A DNA stretch of 7,710 bases from Bacteroidota bacterium (GTDB lineage Bacteria; Bacteroidota; Bacteroidia; Bacteroidales; UBA1556): the NCBI GenBank assembly GCA_003648395.1, contig QMPB01000191.1, forward strand, positions 1-7,710, in the 5' to 3' direction. Shown here one piece after another: positions 1-7,071 of the stretch; positions within the stretch are counted from its first letter, which is position 1; each line of letters opens with the position of its first letter. The position numbers and the translations under genes are program-made. A model generated the notes under the pieces. That model was not told the origin of the DNA, did not search any database, and was given only the letters and a program-made list of their open reading frames with translations.

Positions 1-3000
1 AAAAGAAAGGGCTTGTAAGTGTATGTGTATGCCATGTGTCTACGCCTGTAATACCAGCAAATGCAGAACTATAAACACTAGTTAATCCACTGGAAATAAA
101 ACTTGTATTTAAGGATGTATTTGTAACATTCCCCATACTTATACTGAAATCACTTAGGTTATGATTACCATAAGTAAGTCCAACATGAAATTCAATTGAT
201 TCTCTTTGTCCTGCGCTTAAGCCTGATGCACTAAGTTCAGCAGCAGTATAAAGAATTTGATATTTTCCTGCACCCTGAGTTCTTCCATAAATTGTTACGT
301 CAAATGAACCTGCCGTAGTTGTTCCAAAACCAACAGTTGCTGCTGTGGAAGGATTAAAATTGCTAGATTGCACATAATATGTTGTAGTATCATACAATAA
401 TGGGGTGGTGTAATTTACCCCATTCGCAAGACTTACAGTTGTGCTATCATTGGCAAACCAAAATATTGGATCGTTAGAAATAGCTGATAATACAGCTGAT
501 GACCCATAATTTATTGTTGTATCACTTACAATTGGTGACGGTAAATATGCTTGAGAAATTACACTTGCGTACATGCTATCATTTATATGAATAGGGTCGG
601 AACTATGATTTGCTGCAAATGTAAAATTGAAAGTAGAATCTTGAGCACTAACACTAAGATTAGCAGTTTGATTGAAAGTATAAACTATTGTATCACCAGC
701 GGGTATTGTATCAGTAATAATCTCTGAAATAAAACTACCTCCTGCTAATTTAAATGAAGCAGTGATTCCATTAAATACAGAACTCACTCCATAGTTTGCA
801 ATCTGAATACTTACCGATTCCGCACTTCCTTTATTACAACCTACTAATGGATCTACCATTGCAATAGGTATTATCTCAATTAATGGTAAAGCAAATAGTT
901 GGCTTAATAAATTATCATTATTAGTTAGAGTATCAGCTGCCAATACAGTATATACATTAAGTGTGTAATCAAGCACTGGCAATGTAATATTTCCTAAGCT
1001 TACTGTATCAGTTAGTCCGGCAGCTAATGAACCTGTCCATGTTTGACTAATAGGACTTGCTCCATCTAAAGAGTATTCCACTGCCATTGATGTAATTATT
1101 CCTGAGCCATAATTTTTTACAATAGCTTGTAAATTTACTACTCTTAACTGCGTATCAACAGGAAGTATATTTAAAATATTTGAAACTCCAATATCCACAG
1201 AAGATATAGTGAATTCATCAGCTCCAATATCTGGATCTGTTGTACTTCTAATGTCACCATCTATATCGTGGGTAACAATTGATATTACAGTAGCAGCACT
1301 ATCTATATTAGGAGAAAATGAGTGTAGATTTGTACTTGTATAGTATTTTGGATCAAAGGCAATGGAGTTTACATCCTGTGATGAGGCGCCCCTAATACCC
1401 GTAATGCCCGTATTAGTTTGAACAATTGTTGTTCCCCATTTTGTAATATTTACTCCATTGGAATAATAGTTATTATAATCTATAGTGCCAATATTTGTAA
1501 CGCTATTAGTTAAGGCATAACCTCCACCAAAGTTAGCAAATATATTATTTTTAATATCAGTATTTGAACTACTTCCACCTATGGAAATTGAAGCAGCTAA
1601 GCTACTTCCTGTATTAAGTGAAATGGAGTTATTATAAATATTACAATCAGTATTTGACATAAAGTAAATACCACTAGCATAAGAGCTTGTAGAATTACCA
1701 TTAACACTTATCATATTATTAATAACATTGGCAAATCCATTAGTGCTTATAGAACTTTGATTTAAAGAAATTCCGTAACCACTGCTATTAAGGTTAATAT
1801 CTATTATATTGTTTTTAATAGTGTAATCAATAACAGTAAATAATCTAATTCCAGTAATATAGGTTTGTGCAATTGCATTATAGGGTCGGCTTATAGTATT
1901 TCCTTCAATAATAAGCTGTTCTTGATTATAGGCGCCAATTGAAGTGCCGTTTGCTTTTAATATATTATTGTTTGTTATTATATTGTGCGATTGTTTAGAA
2001 CTAGATGATCCATATAGGTATATTCCAGAATTTCCACCAATAATAGAATTGTTAGATATACTATTGTATTCCGAACTAGGACCATTAATATAAATACCAT
2101 AAGTATCATTATAAGCACCTATTGGAGCTTTAATTTTGCATGAATCAATCTCAATATGATTTGAACTATTGAAGATATTTATTGCTGTCGCAGACGTTGT
2201 TCCTGAAGATTCAATACTAATACCTTTAATACTAATATGATCAACCTTATCAAAACCAAGTACAAAATTATTGGGAGATACAGGTGCAAATTTAATTAGT
2301 ACATCATTTACATTAGAACTTGCCGAACGAATTGTTAATGTATTAAGGGAATCTAAACCATTTATTAATTCTGAAAAATGAAGTTGCTCATTGTATATGC
2401 CAGGATTAACGTAAATAGTTGTTGATGCACTTATACCACAGTTATTTAAGGCTGTCATTAGTTGTGCGAAATTCAGAAAATCTGATAAAGAACCTCCAAG
2501 AGTATAGTTTCCGTGGAGCATTTCGTTGCATGCATAAAAGGAATATGATAAAGTATCATTACTTTGATCTTGATCTAAAGAATCGTTTGGAGAATATGTC
2601 CAAGCGGTTATACTATGAGATCCTTGAGAAAATATTTGACTTCCAACATTAAAGGTATCACTTAATTGATCTAGTGAAAGAGAACCATTCCATATATAAT
2701 TTGCTTGACTAATACCATCTAGCTTCCACCCTATTTGGGCTTTTGTTAGTAGGGAATCCCCTTTATTTGCAATACGTAACGAAATTGGAATTGATGAACT
2801 AGTTGAAGTAATACTTAAAGGACTTGCAACACTCTGCATCTTTGCATCATATGCAAATGGCACTGGTAGGCTAGGATCACGATCTGTATGAAAAAATATG
2901 CAGTTATTCATTGGGTTACTAGCAGTATTGCTATTAATTGAAGCATCTGTTGCAATTATATGGTAGCAAACATCTGTATTATATGATTGACTAGGAATTA

Positions 3001-3802
3001 TACCTTTATATGTATCTGTTGCTATTTGATTCATTACTACAGTATCATAAATTCCGGCAATTTCGTATACAATACTAGCACTACTAATCCCCGAACTATC
3101 AGTAATAACAGCCGAAATATCATATGGACCATTAGAGTATATTGTATCTATTGGATAAGGAGTTATAATACTAATGCTCGGTGGAGCAAGTTCAGAACTT
3201 GAAGCTATTACTTCAATATCATCTATTAACCAGCCATAGTTGCCTTGTGATCCATTATTATTCATATCAGCAATCACAAACCTAATTTTTGCTTGAGTCT
3301 TATTGGCAAGTATTGAACTTAAATCAAAAGCTTCACCAATCCACCATGAATTTTGTGGAATAGTTAAGCTATTTGCGGCATCCCAACGTAGTGCATAGGA
3401 TAATGTATTAAATTTATTTCCAACATTAGCAAATTGACCATTACCTAGGTATGAACCACCAAGTACTCTTGTCCAAGTAGAACCATTATCACCACTTGCT
3501 TCTATATAGCCACCATCCAAAAAATGCAGCTTACAGATATGGTTGAATTGTAGTAATATATAGCTATTACCACTAGTAGAAAAAGTGTTGCTAGTTAAGT
3601 ATGCAGTATCACCAGCAGCAACAATATTTGCTGAATCGCAGTATGTGCCACTATATGAAAAGCTACTACTTCTAGCCCAGCTTGTTGTACCACTTGATGT
3701 TACATCTAAAGGAAGGGTTTCAAAGTCTTCACTAAATTTTACTGTTTGAGCTTGAGAAAACCCATAAAATACTAGAAATAAAACTAAAAATAAATTCTTC
3801 AT
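1..3802 (-). CDS. Giant secreted beta-helix / CARDB-like / Ig-like surface protein (C-terminus outside window)
   Basis: The reading frame stays open for 1267 codons from the ATG at 3802-3800 to the left edge. An in-frame TGA two codons upstream fixes this start. Residues 1-19 are a signal peptide (MKNLFLVLFLVFYGFSQAQ). Domains in order, with rough residue ranges: 20-200, a MAM/jelly-roll-like module opening with FSEDFE and closing with GWLIDDIEV; 205-300, Ig-like; 323-423, CARDB-like; 430-864, a right-handed parallel beta-helix starting GNYTLGGSLSDF, with NNxI turns (SNNSI, TNNNI, KNNII, YNNSI, KNNIF) and ending DPDIGADEF; 869-970 and 972-1085, CARDB-like; 1086-1146, Ig-like; then the start of a Bacteroidota surface module (YTAAELSASGLSAG, WHTHTLTSPFF). 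Such proteins are usually exported by the type IX system through a C-terminal sorting domain, which would lie outside this window. An adhesin or cell-surface role is inferred. No catalytic motif was recognised. The domain order comes from a hand translation checked at several points with no frameshift. Confidence 0.93.
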   Translation of the reverse strand, partial: MKNLFLVLFLVFYGFSQAQTVKFSEDFETLPLDVTSSGTTSWARSSSFSYSGTYCDSANIVAAGDTAYLTSNTFSTSGNSYILLQFNHICKLHFLDGGYIEASGDNGSTWTRVLGGSYLGNGQFANVGNKFNTLSYALRWDAANSLTIPQNSWWIGEAFDLSSILANKTQAKIRFVIADMNNNGSQGNYGWLIDDIEVIASSSELAPPSISIITPYPIDTIYSNGPYDISAVITDSSGISSASIVYEIAGIYDTVVMNQIATDTYKGIIPSQSYNTDVCYHIIATDASINSNTASNPMNNCIFFHTDRDPSLPVPFAYDAKMQSVASPLSITSTSSSIPISLRIANKGDSLLTKAQIGWKLDGISQANYIWNGSLSLDQLSDTFNVGSQIFSQGSHSITAWTYSPNDSLDQDQSNDTLSYSFYACNEMLHGNYTLGGSLSDFLNFAQLMTALNNCGISASTTIYVNPGIYNEQLHFSELINGLDSLNTLTIRSASSNVNDVLIKFAPVSPNNFVLGFDKVDHISIKGISIESSGTTSATAINIFNSSNHIEIDSCKIKAPIGAYNDTYGIYINGPSSEYNSISNNSIIGGNSGIYLYGSSSSKQSHNIITNNNILKANGTSIGAYNQEQLIIEGNTISRPYNAIAQTYITGIRLFTVIDYTIKNNIIDINLNSSGYGISLNQSSISTNGFANVINNMISVNGNSTSSYASGIYFMSNTDCNIYNNSISLNTGSSLAASISIGGSSSNTDIKNNIFANFGGGYALTNSVTNIGTIDYNNYYSNGVNITKWGTTIVQTNTGITGIRGASSQDVNSIAFDPKYYTSTNLHSFSPNIDSAATVISIVTHDIDGDIRSTTDPDIGADEFTISSVDIGVSNILNILPVDTQLRVVNLQAIVKNYGSGIITSMAVEYSLDGASPISQTWTGSLAAGLTDTVSLGNITLPVLDYTLNVYTVLAADTLTNNDNLLSQLFALPLIEIIPIAMVDPLVGCNKGSAESVSIQIANYGVSSVFNGITASFKLAGGSFISEIITDTIPAGDTIVYTFNQTANLSVSAQDSTFNFTFAANHSSDPIHINDSMYASVISQAYLPSPIVSDTTINYGSSAVLSAISNDPIFWFANDSTTVSLANGVNYTTPLLYDTTTYYVQSSNFNPSTAATVGFGTTTAGSFDVTIYGRTQGAGKYQILYTAAELSASGLSAGQRESIEFHVGLTYGNHNLSDFSISMGNVTNTSLNTSFISSGLTSVYSSAFAGITGVDTWHTHTLTSPFF

Positions 3803-3845
3803 GTTTCAAAATTTTTAATGTTGATTATATTCGATAATTGAATTA

Positions 3846-3853
3846 CAAAAATA
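3846..3853 (-). promoter_or_regulatory. Candidate Bacteroidota -7 box for the surface-protein gene
   Basis: Read on the minus strand this is TATTTTTG, an exact match to the Bacteroidota -7 consensus TAnnTTTG. It would give an AT-rich leader of roughly 37 nt before the ATG at 3802. No convincing TTG -33 element sits at the expected distance; the nearest TTG on this strand (3868-3866) is too close. The region is AT-rich, so a chance match is quite possible. Confidence 0.3.
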
Positions 3854-3895
3854 ATTATTATTATCCAATATAAAAAGGTGTTTGGGGCTGAGAAT

Positions 3896-3926
3896 ATACT
3901 ACAAGCCTACAATTTAGATACTACAA
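3896..3926. repeat. 9-bp direct repeat, ATACTACAA, spaced 22 bp
   Basis: ATACTACAA occurs at 3896-3904 and again at 3918-3926, start to start 22 bp (about two helical turns). It lies between the regulator operon and the surface-protein gene, upstream of that gene's candidate promoter. The spacing would suit a regulator binding the same DNA face twice, but with so short a repeat in AT-rich DNA this is only suggestive. Confidence 0.35.
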
Positions 3927-3939
3927 AAGTGACTATTGC

Positions 3940-3978
3940 TAGTTTAATAGATTAAAGATGGGAAAATATACTAAACTA
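3940..3978. terminator. Imperfect AT-rich palindrome over the stop codon of the 551-aa gene
   Basis: TAGTTTA (3940-3946) pairs with TAAACTA (3972-3978). Pairing continues inward with two mismatches (3948-3949 with 3969-3970, and 3951-3953 with 3965-3967), leaving a loop of about 11 nt. The outer arm overlaps the TAG stop codon at 3978-3976. It could act as a weak transcription end for the regulator operon, but the stem has a single G-C pair in its outer arm and no clear T-run follows on the minus strand. It could equally be an operator or chance. Confidence 0.25.
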
Positions 3979-5631
3979 TAATGATTGAATAAACCGAATA
4001 AGATCAACTGATTTGGGAAGCTGAAGTTTCTTTTTAATGCGTAATCGAGTTGCTTGGGCAGCACGAATATTAATATTCAATATGCTTGATATTTCATTGG
4101 AAGATAAATTGAGCTTTATATATGCACAAAACCTAATATCATTTGTTGTAAGTTCACCACTTAATTTATTGAGCTTAATAAAAAAGTCTGGATGAACCTG
4201 TTCAAAATGAAGTTTAAAACTATCCCACTTACTATTAGTTCTATCAATATTTGATAGCTTTGATATTAATTCCAGCAGTTCTTGTTTTATTGTTTCAGTA
4301 TTGTCCTCATTATCTATTATATCAAGTATATTGTTTATATCATCATAAGTTTCGGAATAAACAGTTTGGTCAATTAAATTAGCAACTAATTCTCTATTCT
4401 TTCTATCTAGTGTAAGGGTTAATACATTCATACTATCCTGCATTTTTTTTACTTTTAGCTTATACCGTGAGTATGTTATAATCAAAATAAAAATAACCAG
4501 AACAAGTATTATTGCTAAAGAAATTATCACAATAGTTCTACGATAAAGCTTCACAGCAATTATTTTAGTTTGAGCTTCTTGAATTTCTATTTCATGGCCC
4601 CAATTAAGAGTGTTTATCTTTTGCATATAATCACTTTTAGCAAGTGAGTCACTAAAAACAACATATTTTTTATAATAAACATATGCCGAATCATATTGTG
4701 ATTGCCGAGCATAAACTTGAGCAATTTCTTTTAAATCTTGTTGGAGGTAAGTTGATAATCCATTGCTATTACTACTTATATTTATACTTTTATGATAATA
4801 CTCTAAAGCATTAATATTATCATTTAATGAAGTGTAAATAATCGCAATATTGCCAAAAATTGCAGCCTCTGCTTGTTCGCTATGCACAAACTCATTTAAC
4901 TTATAAGCTCGCTGATAATACTCTAAGGCTTTTTTACTATTTTTCTGTTTTCTATTTGACTCACCAATATTAATAAGAGCATATATCATCTGCAATGTGT
5001 CATCTATTTCAACAGCGATATCATAGTATTTATTAAGATAAACTATTGACTCTTCTAAATCACCTTTGCCCTGAAGTGCATTTCCGATTGCATTATAAAT
5101 TATTGCCTTATCAAGCAGATTATCGCCTTGTTGCGTAACTTTTTCTCCTCTGTACAACACCTCTAAAGCTTTATCGTACTCCTTCAATTCTTTATAAACT
5201 AGTCCTGCACCATAATTTGCATTAATAATTAGATTTTTAAAGTCATGTTCTATTCCTAATTGTTCTGCAGATGAGAAATTATCTAAGGCTTTTAAATATA
5301 ATCCAAACCTCAAATAAACCTGTCCTTTTACAATATGCTGCTTTACTATAGATAGGAAATCATTTTCGATATTTGCTTGAATTTCCGCCATTTGTGCATA
5401 CTCTAGAGCTAGTAAAAATGAATCATTATATAAATAATAAAGAGCAATATAGCAGTGTTCATATGCACTAAGTCCATTTTTATTAATGCTAAACTCATAA
5501 ATAAGTGAGTCCGCTTTTTCTTTTGACCTAAAATTTGTACCACGTTTTGAAAAGGCAGGGTTATTAATAAACGTAAGCATTAGCAAGCCAATAAGCAAAT
5601 GTTTTCCATATGTTTTCAATATTCTTATCAT
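3976..5631 (-). CDS. Transmembrane TPR sensor-regulator with LuxR-like HTH, 551 aa
   Basis: The start ATG at 5631-5629 is the first after an in-frame TAG three codons upstream and begins a signal peptide (residues 1-28, hydrophobic LLIGLLMLTFI, likely cut after PAFS). Residues 56-330 hold about seven tetratricopeptide repeats, for example NYGAGLVYKELKEYDKALEV near 139-158 and YALINIGESNRKQKNSKKAL near 217-236. One membrane helix follows at 365-387, then a charged, probably coiled-coil linker (390-465) and a C-terminal block with WDSFKLHFEQVHPDFF and a LuxR/GerE-like helix-turn-helix (about 494-540, ending RIKKKLQL). The layout places the TPRs in the periplasm and the HTH in the cytoplasm, so the protein is best read as a one-component transmembrane transcription regulator. 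TPRs mediate protein contacts; ligand and targets are unknown. It is probably the second gene of an operon with the 304-aa paralogue and lies upstream of the surface-protein gene. Confidence 0.9.
   Translation of the reverse strand: MIRILKTYGKHLLIGLLMLTFINNPAFSKRGTNFRSKEKADSLIYEFSINKNGLSAYEHCYIALYYLYNDSFLLALEYAQMAEIQANIENDFLSIVKQHIVKGQVYLRFGLYLKALDNFSSAEQLGIEHDFKNLIINANYGAGLVYKELKEYDKALEVLYRGEKVTQQGDNLLDKAIIYNAIGNALQGKGDLEESIVYLNKYYDIAVEIDDTLQMIYALINIGESNRKQKNSKKALEYYQRAYKLNEFVHSEQAEAAIFGNIAIIYTSLNDNINALEYYHKSINISSNSNGLSTYLQQDLKEIAQVYARQSQYDSAYVYYKKYVVFSDSLAKSDYMQKINTLNWGHEIEIQEAQTKIIAVKLYRRTIVIISLAIILVLVIFILIITYSRYKLKVKKMQDSMNVLTLTLDRKNRELVANLIDQTVYSETYDDINNILDIIDNEDNTETIKQELLELISKLSNIDRTNSKWDSFKLHFEQVHPDFFIKLNKLSGELTTNDIRFCAYIKLNLSSNEISSILNINIRAAQATRLRIKKKLQLPKSVDLIRFIQSL
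4443..4450 (-). repeat. A8 homopolymer tract inside the 551-aa regulator gene
   Basis: Eight A residues on the coding strand run through the codons for Val394-Lys-Lys-Met397, just after the membrane helix. The run ends in an in-frame ATG (Met397), so slippage would separate sensor from HTH, and an internal start could in principle yield a soluble HTH fragment. The tract is certain; any function is speculative. Confidence 0.5.
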
Positions 5632-5669
5632 TAGTATCTATTGTTGACCTAACATTTTAGTATACATAA

Positions 5670-6584
5670 TTATATTCCTTGTATATACTTCACAAAATCA
5701 GTTTCCGGACTCAAATTAAGTTTCTTCTTAATTCTATACCTAGAAGTTTGTATTGCTCTATTGCTAATATTTAAAATATTAGCAATGTCTTTTGTTGATA
5801 AATTCAGTTTTATATATGCACAAATGCGCAAATCATTTTGAGTAAGGGAATTCTCACTTAGTAAAAGCTTGTCAAAATAATCAGGGTGTACTTGTTCAAA
5901 ATGCATCTTAAAACTATCCCAACTCATTTCTGCTTTCTTTTTTTTCGATAAATCCTTTTTTAGGCTTAATATATATTGCTTCAAAGAACTTAAGTCCTTA
6001 TCCTTTTTAAGTGAGCTTATATTATTTCTTATGCTTTCATATATCTCATATTGCTGATTTTGATCCATAGCTATTGATACTAACTCTTTATTTTTTTCTT
6101 CAATTGTCATATTAAGAGCAATTGTTTCTTTAGCATAAGTTATTGATTTAAGCTTGTTTCTAGAGTATGTAACAATTAGTAATACAGCAATTAATATTAC
6201 TAAGAAGATTGAAAAAATCAAAATAAGGGTTCTATTCCATAGTTTCTGTGATAAAAATTTTGCTTGAGATTCGTATTCAATCGCCTTATATTCTTCAATC
6301 AAGTTATCCATTGATTTCAGCCTGTCTTGCTCGTAAATAGAGTCCCTTATAGCAATATATTTTACATATTGTATATAGGCAGAATCATATTGAGAATTCT
6401 CTGCAAAGGAATCAACCAAAGCTAAATAATGATTGCTTAATGTTTTAGTTTTATTGTCGGTTGGTAGAATTAAGCTGTCGATATTAGATGAAACAACGTT
6501 CGCTAGTACGCCATTGCTAATCGTTATAACAATAGTAATAATTAATAAAAGCCTATTTATATATATAAGAGTACGTTTATTCAT
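5670..6584 (-). CDS. Short transmembrane HTH regulator, TPR-reduced paralogue, 304 aa
   Basis: The ATG at 6584-6582 begins a signal peptide (residues 1-29, likely cut after GVLA); an in-frame TAA lies seven codons upstream. The periplasmic part is only about 85 residues and keeps one TPR-like hairpin (about 52-84, with SQYDSAY, a heptapeptide also found in the last TPR of the 551-aa neighbour). A membrane helix spans about 118-139 and is followed by TYSRNKLK (TYSRYKLK in the neighbour), a Lys/Glu-rich linker (146-220) and the LuxR-like HTH (247-291, ending RIKKKLNL). Residues 221-291 align without gaps to residues 468-538 of the neighbour, 46 of 71 identical by hand count. The gene reads as an in-phase version of its neighbour lacking the first six TPRs. 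It is probably a membrane-anchored regulator; whether it is a functional short form or a decayed copy cannot be told. It lies 38 bp upstream of the longer gene on the same strand and is likely co-transcribed. Confidence 0.88.
   Translation of the reverse strand: MNKRTLIYINRLLLIITIVITISNGVLANVVSSNIDSLILPTDNKTKTLSNHYLALVDSFAENSQYDSAYIQYVKYIAIRDSIYEQDRLKSMDNLIEEYKAIEYESQAKFLSQKLWNRTLILIFSIFLVILIAVLLIVTYSRNKLKSITYAKETIALNMTIEEKNKELVSIAMDQNQQYEIYESIRNNISSLKKDKDLSSLKQYILSLKKDLSKKKKAEMSWDSFKMHFEQVHPDYFDKLLLSENSLTQNDLRICAYIKLNLSTKDIANILNISNRAIQTSRYRIKKKLNLSPETDFVKYIQGI
5938..5945 (-). repeat. A8 homopolymer tract inside the 304-aa regulator gene
   Basis: Eight A residues on the coding strand span the codons for Ser213-Lys216, within SKKKKAE, in the linker just before the HTH block. 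A one-base change or slippage here would leave a membrane protein without its DNA-binding domain. Lysine-rich AT-rich genes often carry such runs by chance. Confidence 0.5.
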
Positions 6585-6594
6585 AATTCCATTG

Positions 6595-6602
6595 CAAAGA
6601 TA
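6595..6602 (-). promoter_or_regulatory. Candidate -7 box for the regulator operon
   Basis: On the minus strand this reads TATCTTTG, an exact TAnnTTTG match, ending 10 nt before the ATG at 6584. The transcript would then have a very short leader, only a few nucleotides. No TTG -33 element is visible at the usual distance, so this may be a chance match and the real promoter may lie further upstream. Confidence 0.3.
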
Positions 6603-6675
6603 TTAAAATTTAAACGTATTGGTTGAGTAATATTAATGCTGAGTATCCTCTGTAAACTTCCCAGCAGGGTAAACA

Positions 6676-6704
6676 TACCTTAAATAACAAATACTATTAA
6701 GGTA
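6676..6704. promoter_or_regulatory. Perfect 8-bp inverted repeat upstream of the regulator operon
   Basis: TACCTTAA (6676-6683) and TTAAGGTA (6697-6704) are exact reverse complements separated by 13 nt. The centre is about 105 bp upstream of the 304-aa gene's ATG. The size suits an operator for a dimeric HTH protein, possibly autoregulation by one of the adjacent regulators, or a small hairpin. No T-run follows on either strand that would make it a good terminator. The repeat is directly visible; its role is inference. Confidence 0.4.
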
Positions 6705-6941
6705 ATTCTAAAAACTATCAAGTACTTGCTACACTGCAAAAGATAATTCCAAAAAAGTCATCTAATTACGACAGTAAAAGATACATAGTGGTTTGGCAAC
6801 AATTAATATGCACCTGCCCTTAAATTCCTAAGCTTTGGCTTATATGGTTATCTTTTATTTCGATTTATCTTCTATATTAGTTACTTCCTAAGTTCAATTA
6901 GTAAATGCAATTTTTAAGAGTCTAAATATTAAGAGTAATTT

Positions 6942-7008
6942 TTTTTGCCTTCGTTCTCTTTGTGAAGAGAAGCTTAGCGAAACGAAACAAAGAGAACGAA
7001 GGCAAAAA
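6942..7008. repeat. Perfect 22-bp inverted repeat with 23-nt centre
   Basis: The left arm, 6942-6963, starts TTTTTGCCTTCG and ends CTCTTTGT. It is the exact reverse complement of the right arm, 6987-7008. The centre also lets a smaller hairpin form: TTCTCTT (6954-6960) can pair with AAGAGAA at 6965-6971 over a TGTG loop, or with the second AAGAGAA copy at 6990-6996 as part of the long stem, so the two structures exclude each other. An 8-nt piece of the left arm, TCGTTCTC (6951-6958), recurs at 7014-7021. The unit ends 63 bp before the IS30 transposase ATG. It could be an intergenic palindromic repeat, the insertion target of the IS, or a subterminal part of it. The terminal T and A runs have the wrong polarity for an intrinsic terminator. 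Confidence 0.9.
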
Positions 7009-7041
7009 TGCTATCGTTCTCAAGGTTTATTCATTACTGCT

Positions 7042-7049
7042 TATATTTG
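7042..7049 (+). promoter_or_regulatory. Candidate -7 box for the IS30 transposase
   Basis: TATATTTG matches the Bacteroidota -7 consensus TAnnTTTG exactly and lies 22 bp before the transposase ATG, giving a leader of roughly 16 nt. A -33 TTG at the expected distance is not obvious. Position and match make this the best of the three promoter candidates in the window. Confidence 0.4.
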
Positions 7050-7071
7050 TATTCGACTAAAAGTTGTAAAT

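Larger units (their letters stand above)
6585..7071. other. 487-bp gap between divergent genes, no credible gene
   Basis: This stretch separates the regulator operon (minus strand) from the IS30 transposase (plus strand). All open frames seen are very short: for example 6636-6683 and 6844-6891 on the plus strand, each 15 codons plus a stop, without a ribosome-binding context or recognisable product. The minus strand was scanned for a lost TPR-coding extension of the 304-aa gene and none was seen. The gap does hold a -7 box match (6595-6602), an 8-bp inverted repeat (6676-6704), a perfect 22-bp inverted repeat (6942-7008) and the transposase promoter candidate (7042-7049). The left end of the IS element must lie in its right-hand part. 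Confidence 0.7.

Noticed and set aside
1430..2110. Tandem repeats or CRISPR-like array in the ATTATT-rich stretch
   Set aside because: The recurring AATAT/TTATT words are the codons for NNxI turns of the beta-helix; spacing is irregular and there are no conserved repeat units.
2419..2652. Plus-strand open frame of 77 codons
   Set aside because: It lies wholly inside the minus-strand surface-protein gene, which has a continuous, domain-rich translation there; the plus-strand product resembles nothing and has no signal for translation.
2987..3202. Plus-strand open frame of 71 codons
   Set aside because: It is antisense to the Ig-like part of the surface protein, with a low-complexity Tyr/Ile/Asn-rich product; a shadow frame.
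6636..6891. Tiny plus-strand frames at 6636-6683 and 6844-6891
   Set aside because: Each is 15 codons plus a stop, has no recognisable product and no supporting start context; expected by chance in AT-rich DNA.
6585..6940. Remnant of missing TPR coding sequence upstream of the 304-aa gene
   Set aside because: The minus strand has stops in the relevant frame (nearest TAA at 6605-6603) and no TPR-like residues were recognised; the 304-aa protein also has its own signal peptide, so the TPR loss is internal rather than a cut 5' end.
6942..7008. Intrinsic (rho-independent) terminator
   Set aside because: The strong stem begins with a T-run and ends with an A-run on both strands, the reverse of the A-stem-T order needed, and no unpaired T tract follows the stem.
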